A DNA stretch of 64,000 bases from JAGWBG01 sp034421095 (GTDB lineage: Bacteria > Chloroflexota > Dehalococcoidia > Lucifugimonadales > JAGWBF01). The notes beneath the pieces were generated by a model. The model was not told the origin of the DNA. It saw nothing but the letters and a program-made list of their open reading frames with translations, and searched no databases. Of this stretch, positions 17,461 through 25,908 are shown piece after piece (positions within the stretch are counted from its first letter, which is position 1; each line of letters begins with the position of its first letter). Location: the NCBI GenBank assembly GCA_034421095.1, contig DAOUKR010000035.1, forward strand, positions 146,106 to 210,105. The letters run 5' to 3'. A program made the translations under genes and the position numbers.

Positions 17461-19302
17461 TTGTATCGCTACGGACTGATAGGCGACATGGCCTCAGCAG
17501 CGCTCGTCGGAACCGACGGCTCTGTGGACTGGTGCTGCTTTCCGCGCTTCGACTCTCTCAGCGTCTTCGCTGCCATCCTCGACTCGGAGGTAGGTGGACA
17601 CTTCCGGATTAGCCCGGCCAGTCCCGGCTTCGACACACGGCAGGAGTACCTTCAAGACACCAACATTCTCCGTACCACCTTCACCACACCCACGGGCGTG
17701 GTCTCCATCACTGATTTTATGCCCGCTGCTGATGATGACGACGACAACCCGGATACACCGCCAAACGCCCTTCACGAAATCCATCGCATCGTTACCTGCT
17801 CCTCCGGGAAGGTTGACATGTGCTGCGATTTCCAGCCCAGACACGATTATGCCCGTGTAGTCCCCCGCTTTAGCCCCATGCGCGGCAGTTCCGACGGCTG
17901 CGCCGTTCAAGTCCGTGGAGGCCGCCAGACCTTGAATCTCCTGGCAAGCATTCCTATCCCCCTTGATGACCGCGGCGCCACCTGGTCATTTACCCTCGCG
18001 GAAGGACAGACGGCAACCTTCGTCCTGGCATACGGCCACGGCCACCCTGCCAGAGTCGAACGGCTCCTCACTGATGAGAAGCTGGACTATACGCGGCGCT
18101 ACTGGCAGGGACTGGTGGCGCGGATGAACTACAGCGGACTCTGGAGAGAAGCCGTCGTCCGCTCCTTCCTGGCCCTTCATCTTATGATGTACCGGAACAC
18201 AGGAGCTATAGTCGCCGCACCGACGACCAGCCTGCCAGAGACCATGGGAGGCTCAAGGAACTGGGACTATCGCTTCTCATGGCTACGAGATGCCAGCTTC
18301 ACCGTAGATGTTCTCTATCGCCTGGGCGATGTTTACGGGGCCGACCGGTATATGCACTGGCTGTTGGAACAATGCCAGCTAGGCCGCCGTAAGACCCGGA
18401 TTGTTTACGGTATCAGCCCCAGTTCATCCCTCCGAGAGTACACACTTGACCATCTTAAGGGATATGAGGGGTCCCGACCCGTTCGCATTGGCAACGCCGC
18501 CGTGCGGCATCTTCAGCTTGACGTTTTTGGGGAGGTTATCATCTCCATTCACTCACTTCTCATGCTCCATGGAGAGATACCGGAGGAAGCCTGGGTCCTG
18601 GTCCAAAGCCTGGCCGAAACTGTAATGGCTAATTGGCGGCGAAAGGACCGTGGCGTTTGGGAAGTGCGCGGCGAACAGCAGCACTTCGTGTATTCCAAGG
18701 TGATGTGCTGGGCTGCCCTCGACCGTGCCGCCTACATTGCCGCTACCAGGGGGCACCAGCAATTGTACCACCGCTGGTCCCTGGCCGCTCACAACATCAA
18801 GTCCGAAATCCTCCATTTGGGTTGGAGCCCGGCCAAGCAGGCGTTCCGACAGCGATATGGGAACGACGCTCTGGATGCTTCGAATCTGGCCATACCTTTT
18901 CTGGGACTGCTCCCACGCGACGATCCCCGCTTTCGGCAAAACGTGGATGCCATCGAACGAGAGCTGACCGACGGCCCGGTGGTCTGGCGGTATCTCCCGG
19001 AAGAAACGGACGACGGGCTGGGAGGTCAGCCGGAGGGCGCTTTCACCCTGCTAAGCTTCTGGCTAATTGGCAACCTCATATACACAGGTCAGACCGACCG
19101 AGGGTTCGACTACTTCCATGAGGTGATCACGAAACATTCCAATCACCTGGGCCTCTTCGCTGAAATGTTCGATACGGGCTCCAATCGTCAGCTGGGTAAC
19201 TTCCCCCAAGCCTACTCTCACATTGGCTTGATTCACACTGCGCTGAACCTCTCCGGCTTCATCGCCGATACTCCCACGAGGCTCGCCAACCGCGCCCGCT
19301 AG
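17461..19302 (+). CDS. Glycoside hydrolase family 15 protein (glucoamylase/trehalase type)
   Basis: A 613-residue hydrolase of alpha-glucosides such as trehalose or maltodextrins. The opening YGLIGDMASAALVGTDGSVDW is the conserved start of this family, followed by CFPRFDSLSVFAAILD. The (alpha/alpha)6-barrel part contains GGSRNWDYRFSWLRDASF, which holds the first catalytic region. The end has QPEGAFTLLSFWLI and FAEMFDTGSNRQLGNFPQA. TTG at 17461 is the only possible start, because an in-frame stop lies at 17413 and no ATG follows it. There is no signal peptide, so it is cytosolic. Trehalose is a plausible substrate, but the sequence alone cannot separate it from glucoamylase-type activity. Confidence 0.85.
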   Translation: MYRYGLIGDMASAALVGTDGSVDWCCFPRFDSLSVFAAILDSEVGGHFRISPASPGFDTRQEYLQDTNILRTTFTTPTGVVSITDFMPAADDDDDNPDTPPNALHEIHRIVTCSSGKVDMCCDFQPRHDYARVVPRFSPMRGSSDGCAVQVRGGRQTLNLLASIPIPLDDRGATWSFTLAEGQTATFVLAYGHGHPARVERLLTDEKLDYTRRYWQGLVARMNYSGLWREAVVRSFLALHLMMYRNTGAIVAAPTTSLPETMGGSRNWDYRFSWLRDASFTVDVLYRLGDVYGADRYMHWLLEQCQLGRRKTRIVYGISPSSSLREYTLDHLKGYEGSRPVRIGNAAVRHLQLDVFGEVIISIHSLLMLHGEIPEEAWVLVQSLAETVMANWRRKDRGVWEVRGEQQHFVYSKVMCWAALDRAAYIAATRGHQQLYHRWSLAAHNIKSEILHLGWSPAKQAFRQRYGNDALDASNLAIPFLGLLPRDDPRFRQNVDAIERELTDGPVVWRYLPEETDDGLGGQPEGAFTLLSFWLIGNLIYTGQTDRGFDYFHEVITKHSNHLGLFAEMFDTGSNRQLGNFPQAYSHIGLIHTALNLSGFIADTPTRLANRAR

Positions 19303-19320
19303 ATACGGTTGGCGAGGCCT
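19279..19320. terminator. Hairpin at the end of the GH15 gene
   Basis: CTCGCCAACCG (19282-19292) pairs with CGGTTGGCGAG (19306-19316), and the stem can be extended by AGG/CCT with one bulge. The GH15 stop codon lies in the loop. It separates two convergent genes. A clear T-run is missing on either side, so efficiency is uncertain. Confidence 0.5.
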
Positions 19321-19378
19321 TCACCATAGAGTGGGAAATATGTAAGCCGGCCGGGATCGCGTTGGGGGGGCAGTTGGG

Positions 19379-20185
19379 TCAAGAAATAACGACGACGTTT
19401 CCTCTCATCACCTCTGCGTGGGCGCTGCAATGATAGCTCCACTCTCCTGGTTCATCGAAGGTATAGCTGAACGTGTCGCCAGTCTCCATTCCGGCAGAGT
19501 TGAGTTCCGGCAGAACGTTATGACTGGGATGGGGGTCCGAGTTTATAAAGTGTTCGACGGGGTCGTCATTTACCCAGGTCACCATTGTGCCGCTCGAAAT
19601 GATGACCTTGGCTTGGGTGAACTGAATGTTCTTCAGGTCAATGGTGACCGCTTGCTCTCCGGTCATGTCTATATACGTGCCAGTCTCGGAGTCAACGATG
19701 AAGCCGAACTGTCCATCGTGGCATGAGGCGTCAGGCCAGCAGGCGCTGTATTGCACGGTGTATATACCATCGCCTGAGTCGCTTCCCAGAGTCGCCCTCA
19801 TGGTCAGCTCGTTGTCATCAATGGTTGTGGCACCGGTGTCCACCGGCTGGCCGTCTCTGGTCACTATGATGTCGGAGTTTTCATGCAGGTTGAAGTTGAA
19901 GTTGATGACAATGATCTCGGGTGCTTGCATGAAGGTCTGGCCGTGCTCAGGGGAAGAATTAACGTAGTGGGGAGCGATTAGAAAGTTTGGCAGGTCCTTC
20001 TCCATCATGGCATCATCACCGTCTTCGCCGGAGGCCATGCCGGCATCCTGAGTTGCTGGGGGAGCCGTTGGCTCCTGAGTCGGGGTCGGGGTGGGCTCGT
20101 CTCCGGCGCAAGCTGCCAGGAGTGCTGCCAGCGCGATCACTGCTAGCAGAAGGATGCTGGAAGATACTAACCTTCGGGTTGGCAT
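19379..20185 (-). CDS. CopC-like plus cupredoxin lipoprotein
   Basis: A surface-anchored putative copper protein. The start at 20185 has AAGGAGGAG eight bases before it. The signal peptide ends in a lipobox (LLAACAGDE, cysteine 26), followed by a Pro/Thr linker. A CopC-like beta domain runs from about residue 70 (HYVNSSPEHGQTF) through DGIYTVQYSACWPD. A C-terminal cupredoxin-like domain follows, with all type-1 copper ligands visible: a histidine in DPVEHFIN or HPSHN, the cysteine and histidine in YHCSAHAEVM, and the methionine at its end. The two domains in one lipoprotein suggest periplasmic or surface copper binding or electron transfer. It is monocistronic. Confidence 0.8.
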   Translation of the reverse strand: MPTRRLVSSSILLLAVIALAALLAACAGDEPTPTPTQEPTAPPATQDAGMASGEDGDDAMMEKDLPNFLIAPHYVNSSPEHGQTFMQAPEIIVINFNFNLHENSDIIVTRDGQPVDTGATTIDDNELTMRATLGSDSGDGIYTVQYSACWPDASCHDGQFGFIVDSETGTYIDMTGEQAVTIDLKNIQFTQAKVIISSGTMVTWVNDDPVEHFINSDPHPSHNVLPELNSAGMETGDTFSYTFDEPGEWSYHCSAHAEVMRGNVVVIS

Positions 20186-20495
20186 GGGAGGTCTCCTCCT
20201 TCGAAATTGGGATGTTCGTCGCATCATAGCATATCATAGCTGCCACATCTTGCAGGGACATTGAGAATATTAAGAATCCCTAACAGAAGTCATATTTGCC
20301 CCGCTGGGATGACCTTGGCCTGTGGGGGAAGCGGGCCAGACGCGAAATCCGGAATAGTTAAGGAATCCTTAAGGTTCTTTATCGGGAAGCAAGTTTTTAT
20401 TGGTAGCATGGTTCGTGGCAGATTCCAATTGGTGTATAGTATTACTGTAGCATTGCTTACGAGGATATTGGAATCCGATACGGACGGAGGGGGCG

Positions 20496-21182
20496 ATGGC
20501 CCAGAGAGTCTTGGTGGTCGACGACGAGAGAACCGTCACCGAGGTGGTGGAGCGCTACTTGCGTCTCGAGGGGTACGACGTGGCTATCGCCGGTGACGGA
20601 GAAGAGGCGCTGCGGCTGGCCCGGGAGTGGGACCCCGACCTCGTGGTGTTGGACTTGATGCTGCCTCTGGTGGATGGGCTGGAGGTCTGCAGGCGCCTAC
20701 ACAGGGATACCCAGCTCCCCATCATCATGTTGACTGCCAGGGGTGAGGAGACCGACCGGGTAGTAGGGTTGGAGATAGGGGCCGACGACTATGTGGTGAA
20801 GCCATTCAGCCCTCGAGAGTTGGTTGCCAGGGTCAAGTCGGTGCTGCGCCGGGTCGTATCAGGACCGGCCCAGGTCACGGGTGCGCCCCTGCGTTTCGAG
20901 GGCATCACCATCAATCCCCAGACACGAGGCGTGACCGTGGACGGCATGGAGGTCCATCTAACGGCGAAGGAGTTCGACCTGCTGCTGTTCATGGCGACCT
21001 ACAAAGGGCAGGTGTTTACCCGGTCCCAGCTCATGGATCGGGTATGGGACTACACCTACGCCGCTGATGCCAGCACTGTCACCGTCCACGTGAGACGGCT
21101 ACGGGAGAAGATAGAGACGGACCCCATACGGCCACGGTTCATCAAGACTGTGTGGGGAGTAGGCTACAAATTCGATGAGTAG
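20496..21182 (+). CDS. OmpR/PhoB-family response regulator
   Basis: A 228-residue transcription regulator. The receiver domain has the acidic pair in VLVVDDER, the phosphoacceptor Asp53 in LVVLDLMLP, and the lysine of the VVKPFSPREL motif. The C-terminal winged helix includes LTAKEFDLLLFMATYKGQVF and the recognition region VTVHVRRLREKIE. GGAGGGG precedes the ATG. It overlaps the downstream kinase gene by eight bases, so the two form a translationally coupled pair. Confidence 0.93.
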   Translation: MAQRVLVVDDERTVTEVVERYLRLEGYDVAIAGDGEEALRLAREWDPDLVVLDLMLPLVDGLEVCRRLHRDTQLPIIMLTARGEETDRVVGLEIGADDYVVKPFSPRELVARVKSVLRRVVSGPAQVTGAPLRFEGITINPQTRGVTVDGMEVHLTAKEFDLLLFMATYKGQVFTRSQLMDRVWDYTYAADASTVTVHVRRLREKIETDPIRPRFIKTVWGVGYKFDE

Positions 21183-22437
21183 TGCCATGTATAGCGTCGG
21201 ACGACAAACTATAGTAGCCTGCATCACCCTCTTCACCTTGATTGGGTTGGTGGTCCTACTTACCATCGCGCTACTTGACCCCCCTGCCATAGACCTGGTC
21301 TTGCTGTCCGTGTTCCTGATTATCTCGGGAGGGGCCACGGTGCTCATTGGCCTCGCGGCTGCTCACTGGGAATTGCCCAGGTGGGTCCGATCACTGAGGG
21401 CCAGGCTGGTGCTCATGTGCATCCTGACCGCTGCTCTGAGTCTTGTGAACGTGGGCTTCACGTCGGGCCTGATGTTCCTCTCCTCCCACGACCTTGGTCT
21501 TCTGGCGGGATTGCTGGGGTTCTCCCTGGGAATGTCCGTCTTCGTCGCGTTCACATTCTCCACTTCAACCACAAGGTCCATTGGCACCGTGCTGGAGGCC
21601 GTACGCTCCATGAATGCCGGGAGCCTGGACGCCAGGGTACAGGTACGCTCCGCTGACGAGATAGGAGAATTGGCCGGGGCGGTCAATGCGATGGCCCAGC
21701 GCCTGGAGACCAGCTTCAACCGGGAACGGGATCTGGACCAGGCCAGGAAGGAGTTAATTCGGGCGGTATCCCACGACTTGCGGACTCCTCTGGCCTCGAT
21801 ACGGGTCATGGTGGAGAGCATCAACGACGGGGTTGTTGACGACCCGGATACCATCAGGCGGTATCTGCGCTCCACCCAGTCCGAGGTGGAGAACCTGAGC
21901 CAGCTGATAAACGACCTGTTCGAGCTATCCCAGATGGACGCAGGCGTGCTTGAGCTTCATCGGGAATCCTCATCCATACAGGACCTTATCTCAGACACGA
22001 TGGAGAGCATGTCGGCCCAGGCAGCAGCCCGCAAGTTGACCCTGGACGGACAGGTAGACGAGGGCCTTTCGCCGGTGGCTATGGATGCCCAGCGGGTGCA
22101 GAGAGTGCTGTACAACCTGGTCCAGAACGCCATCCGGCATACGCCTCCTGATGGGACCATTCTCCTCAGGGCGCAGGACGCTGGCGGTGAGGTGCAGGTG
22201 GATGTCATAGACACCGGTGAAGGAATCCCGGAGCAGGAGTTCACTCAACTCTTTCAGAAGTCCTACAGGTCGGACTACTCCCGGTCCCGGGCCTCCGGCC
22301 TGGGCCTCAGCATTGCCATGGGGATTGTTGAGGCCCACGGCGGCCGTATATGGGTTGAGAGCAGGGTTGGAAAAGGGAGCAGGTTCAGCTTTACCCTTCC
22401 CAAATCACCTGAGACCGCCTTCAATCCAGCGAAATAA
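21175..22437 (+). CDS. Membrane sensor histidine kinase
   Basis: The partner kinase, 420 residues. The N-terminal 130 residues contain about four hydrophobic segments with very little extracytoplasmic loop, so it probably senses membrane state rather than a soluble ligand. A HAMP-type linker (VLEAVRSMNAGSLDARV) follows. The H-box is SHDLRTPLASIRVMVES, the N-box LVQNAIRHTPPDG, and the G boxes DTGEGIPE and ASGLGLSIAMGIV, all intact. It should phosphorylate the regulator encoded just before it. The stimulus is not evident from neighbours. Confidence 0.92.
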   Translation: MSSAMYSVGRQTIVACITLFTLIGLVVLLTIALLDPPAIDLVLLSVFLIISGGATVLIGLAAAHWELPRWVRSLRARLVLMCILTAALSLVNVGFTSGLMFLSSHDLGLLAGLLGFSLGMSVFVAFTFSTSTTRSIGTVLEAVRSMNAGSLDARVQVRSADEIGELAGAVNAMAQRLETSFNRERDLDQARKELIRAVSHDLRTPLASIRVMVESINDGVVDDPDTIRRYLRSTQSEVENLSQLINDLFELSQMDAGVLELHRESSSIQDLISDTMESMSAQAAARKLTLDGQVDEGLSPVAMDAQRVQRVLYNLVQNAIRHTPPDGTILLRAQDAGGEVQVDVIDTGEGIPEQEFTQLFQKSYRSDYSRSRASGLGLSIAMGIVEAHGGRIWVESRVGKGSRFSFTLPKSPETAFNPAK

Positions 22438-22569
22438 CCACCATTGGCTAAGAAGCTGGATTCTGCACCATGATGATGATGCTAGCAAGTTGACATAACG
22501 CCTGAAGGACGGCCCTGTCTGGATATGCGGGGGTTGGACGCGATAATCGCGGCCAGCTAAAGCCCAGGT

Positions 22570-23364
22570 CTATCCAGCGTCACCCATAATCTGGATGATG
22601 GACAGGTAGCATCCCTGCGGGTCCTTGATGAAAGAGAACCTGCCCACACCCTCGACTTTCATAGCCGGCGTAATCTGCTTTGCGCCGAGTCCCTTGGCCA
22701 CCTCCAGAGCGGCATCAAGGTCATCCACCGCGAAGTATACCGACCAGTTGGCGGGCATCTCGCCCCACTCCTCGCGGATGGCCATCATGCCCGCAGCCGG
22801 ACTGCCGTTCAACTGAAACACCGTGTACTCGCCGCCGTCCGCGGCATTGACCCTGTTGGCTGACCACCCGAAGAGTCCCTCGTAAAACCGGGCTGCCGTC
22901 TCGGTGTTGTGGGTGTATAGTTCGTTCCATGCCAGGGCACCCGGCTCGCCAAAGACCTCGGCTCCGATACCCTCCTTGGGTTGCCAAACTGCGAATATAG
23001 CTCCGGTGGGGTCCATCGCCACCGACATGCGGCCGGCGTCAAACACATCAAAAGGCCCGTTCACCACCGTGCCCCCCAACTCCTTCATCCGCTCCGAAGT
23101 GGCGTCGGCGTCCTCCACGGTAAAATAGCTCAGCCAATATGGTTCGCCGCCCCGCTCTTTCATCCCCTCCTCCGTCACCGGGTACATGGCGAAACAACTC
23201 TTGCCATTCTTGTTCAATACCACGTAGGTCATCCCCGGTCCGATGGGCGTAGACGTGGCTTCCAGGTTCAAGAGTTTGGTATAGAACGCCTGGGCCTTCT
23301 CCACATCCAGCGACGGCATGTCCGCCCAACTGAACATCCCCGGCTCATGCTTTTCGATTTCCAC
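22570..23364 (-). CDS. Tandem VOC (glyoxalase/bleomycin resistance-like) domain protein
   Basis: A 264-residue protein made of two vicinal-oxygen-chelate modules. The first opens with FSWADMPSLDVEKAQAFYTK and the second with LAWNELYTHNTETAARFYEG; both show the strand-helix pattern and the end pattern MAVAMDPTGAIFAVWQP or FSFIKDPQGCYLSII. The start is GTG at 23364, right after AAGGAGGG. Members include hydroxylases and resistance proteins, but most have no known substrate. It is monocistronic. Confidence 0.85.
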   Translation of the reverse strand: MEIEKHEPGMFSWADMPSLDVEKAQAFYTKLLNLEATSTPIGPGMTYVVLNKNGKSCFAMYPVTEEGMKERGGEPYWLSYFTVEDADATSERMKELGGTVVNGPFDVFDAGRMSVAMDPTGAIFAVWQPKEGIGAEVFGEPGALAWNELYTHNTETAARFYEGLFGWSANRVNAADGGEYTVFQLNGSPAAGMMAIREEWGEMPANWSVYFAVDDLDAALEVAKGLGAKQITPAMKVEGVGRFSFIKDPQGCYLSIIQIMGDAG

Positions 23365-23527
23365 ATTCCCTCCTTGTCAAGTGGTACTGGGTGATAGCTG
23401 CAGTGCTACTCTGTCCCAAGGGTATCATGGCTTTAACACCCCGTACAACGTGAAATGCTGCCTCGTTGTCTCTAAAATTGATAAGGCAACTGCCAAACGA
23501 TATAATCCTAATCCGGGAGAACGATTT

Positions 23528-23893
23528 ATGGACCGTCCACGCAACAGAAAACAGGTGCGTCTCACGGTATTGGAGAATGAGCCATTGGCCCGGCTGGCGG
23601 AGCAGAGGCTTCATCAAGAGAGCATACCTTGTGTAGTGCGCTCCCTGGGGGCCGGACCAGGCGGCTGGGGAGCCGCCACCAACCTGCCCCATGCCATCTA
23701 CGTGACGGCCTCCGACGAAATGCGTGCCCGCCAGGTGTTGGACCTGTCTCCGGCTGAGATTGAGGAGCGAGAGGGGCAGGAATCATACTCGCGGTTTCAC
23801 CCTTCCACTATGATTATAGTTTTGCTAATAATTGCGATGGCAGCGCTTCTGTTCGGGACGGTGGAAATGGTGATAAATCGGATGGTGCGTTAA
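23528..23893 (+). CDS. DUF2007-like signal-transducing protein with C-terminal membrane anchor
   Basis: A 121-residue protein. The soluble N-terminal part (VLENEPLARLAEQRLHQESI, then HAIYVTASDEMRARQVLD) is of the DUF2007 type, a ferredoxin-like fold sometimes called putative signal-transducing. A hydrophobic segment near the C-terminus (TMIIVLLIIAMAALLFGTVE) anchors it. The ATG at 23528 follows GGGAG; an in-frame upstream reading is possible, but the region before it shows no coding character. Function is unknown. Confidence 0.65.
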   Translation: MDRPRNRKQVRLTVLENEPLARLAEQRLHQESIPCVVRSLGAGPGGWGAATNLPHAIYVTASDEMRARQVLDLSPAEIEEREGQESYSRFHPSTMIIVLLIIAMAALLFGTVEMVINRMVR

Positions 23894-23973
23894 CCCCTGT
23901 GTATCCGGGGCAGCCTGGCGGATTAACCATTTGCTAATGAAACTGTTTTGACATCTGTTAGGAGGACGCAAGA

Positions 23974-25794
23974 GTGATGGAGTCCAAGGAGTCCCTTCAA
24001 ATAGACCTCACAAATACAAGTCCCTATCGGAAGGGCCGCCCGGTAGTGCGTGGCAAACAAGGGATGGTGTCGTCCGGTCACTACCTGACCTCGATGTCGG
24101 CCATGAGGATGCTTATAAGCGGTGGCAACGCCTTCGATGCAGCTGCGGCTGCGGGATTTGCCGCCGCGGTAATAGAACCCAATGCGTCCTATTCTCTGGC
24201 TACCGAAGGCTCCTTCATGCTGTACCACGCAGACAGTCACCGTCTTCGTGTGTTAAGCGGTCAGGGCGTCGCTCCCGGAAAGGCCACCGTAGAACTCTTC
24301 AAGGAGAAGGGGCTGGACAAGATTCCCACGGGTGTCAATGCGCATCTGGCTTTCACGGTGCCCGGCGTGGTAGACGCCTATATCACGTTGTTGGAGGAGT
24401 ACGGGACCAAGCCTCTGAGGGAAGTTATGGCCCCGGCCATTCACTATGCTCGGCATGGGTTCCCAATGTACGAGTATATGCGCCAAAAGTTGCTAATCCC
24501 GCTGTACAAAGAGCAGTTCAGGCGTTATCCCCCCGGTGGGATGGACATCTTCTACCCCCAAGGCGAACCCCACGAGGTCGGACAACTGCTAGTGCAGAAG
24601 GCACTGTCTGCGACCTTGAGCAAACTGGCCGACGCCGATGCTTCCTGCGGTTCCCGGCTGGCAGGGCTGGAATCTGCCCGTGAGGTGTTTTACAGGGGGG
24701 AAGTTGCCCAAACTATCGTACAGTGCTCCGGGCGAGTGGGAGGGCTGCTCAGCATGGATGACCTGGCTAACTACCGAGCCAGCTTTGAGAATCCCATCAG
24801 CATAAACCTGCTGGGCTATGAGGTTTACGCCCAATCCGTCTGGACCCAGGCCGGGGTGGCATTGCAAGCGCTCAACATCCTGGAGAGTTTCGACCCCCAG
24901 TTTCCCAAGGGCCTGCGCGCTATGGGCCATAACACGCCCCAGTATATACACACCCTCACGGAAGCCCTCAAGCTGGCGTTTGCAGACAGGGAGCGGTACT
25001 ATGCCGACCCCAACTTTGCAAGTGTACCCATAGACGGCCTGCTCTCCAAGGAATATGCTGCCATGCGGGCGTGCCTTATTCGTTCGGGGCAAGCCTACCC
25101 GCAGCAGCAAGAGGCCGGCGACCCGTGGAGCTATTGTGACGGAGGGGAGGCCGGAGCCGTGCCCGCGCCTGCTGTGGCCGTGCCAACACCCGGAGACGGA
25201 GGGCAGGCTCCCAAAGACGGAACCACCCATTTCGCCGTCATAGACCAGGAGGGCAACATGGTCTGCGCAACCGTAAGCGGCGGCAAGTTCGATTCCTCGG
25301 TCTTCTTCCCGGAGCTTGGTTGCACGTTGAGCACGCGCAGCGAGATGTTCTTTCTCGACCCACAGCGACCCAACGGGCTGCATCCCGGCAAGCGACCCCG
25401 CACCACCCTGGTGAACTATATTATTTGCAAGGACGGCCAACCCGTTATGACCATCGGGTGTCCAGGAGCGGATGACCAAGCCCAGGCCGACCTCCAACTC
25501 ATTCTGAATATGTTGGTTTTTAGCATGTACCCCCAGCAGGCGGTAGAGGCACCACGTTTCTCGTCCCAGAGTATGGTCAACTCCTTCTACCCGCGAGTCT
25601 ACTTGCCGGGGCAGCTAAACGTGGAGCCGGGTATATCGGAGGAAGTGCGCTCGGAGTTGGCATCCCTGGGCCACAAGATTGTGGAGGACCCGATGTGCGG
25701 CTACGGGGCTATTGTTACTCAGCGCGACCCCCGGACCGGAGTAATAGGCGCAGGGGCCGACCCGCGCCTGCCAACCTACGCCATAGGCTGGTGA
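23974..25794 (+). CDS. Gamma-glutamyltransferase family protein
   Basis: An N-terminal-nucleophile hydrolase of the gamma-glutamyltranspeptidase family, cleaving gamma-glutamyl bonds or related amide substrates. The N-terminal region has VSSGHYLTSMSAMRMLISGG and NAFDAAAAAGFAAAVIEPN. The nucleophile threonine should be in DGTTHFAVIDQEGNMV, where autocleavage would occur. After it NGLHPGKRPRTTL matches the conserved end region. There is no signal peptide, unlike classical periplasmic enzymes, so it is probably cytosolic. GTG at 23974 has the best spacing to AGGAGG; ATG at 23977 is equally possible. Glutathione use is not implied. Confidence 0.85.
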   Translation: MMESKESLQIDLTNTSPYRKGRPVVRGKQGMVSSGHYLTSMSAMRMLISGGNAFDAAAAAGFAAAVIEPNASYSLATEGSFMLYHADSHRLRVLSGQGVAPGKATVELFKEKGLDKIPTGVNAHLAFTVPGVVDAYITLLEEYGTKPLREVMAPAIHYARHGFPMYEYMRQKLLIPLYKEQFRRYPPGGMDIFYPQGEPHEVGQLLVQKALSATLSKLADADASCGSRLAGLESAREVFYRGEVAQTIVQCSGRVGGLLSMDDLANYRASFENPISINLLGYEVYAQSVWTQAGVALQALNILESFDPQFPKGLRAMGHNTPQYIHTLTEALKLAFADRERYYADPNFASVPIDGLLSKEYAAMRACLIRSGQAYPQQQEAGDPWSYCDGGEAGAVPAPAVAVPTPGDGGQAPKDGTTHFAVIDQEGNMVCATVSGGKFDSSVFFPELGCTLSTRSEMFFLDPQRPNGLHPGKRPRTTLVNYIICKDGQPVMTIGCPGADDQAQADLQLILNMLVFSMYPQQAVEAPRFSSQSMVNSFYPRVYLPGQLNVEPGISEEVRSELASLGHKIVEDPMCGYGAIVTQRDPRTGVIGAGADPRLPTYAIGW

Positions 25795-25852
25795 CGGCGT
25801 CTCCCGTATCCGGGCAACTTTGTGTACTGCGAGAAGTTCTCCCTCACCCCAG

Positions 25853-25873
25853 CCCTCTCCCGTCGGGAGAGGG
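25853..25873. repeat. REP-like GC palindrome between convergent genes
   Basis: CCCTCTCCCG and CGGGAGAGGG are a perfect 10-bp palindrome around a single base, within a CCTCACCCCAGCCCTCTCCC context seen in many dispersed bacterial repeats. It lies between the convergent glutamyltransferase and aminotransferase genes and may terminate both. Confidence 0.55.
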
Positions 25874-25908
25874 CGAATTGAAAGACGGGGTCGGGGCTGA
25901 AGATAAAC

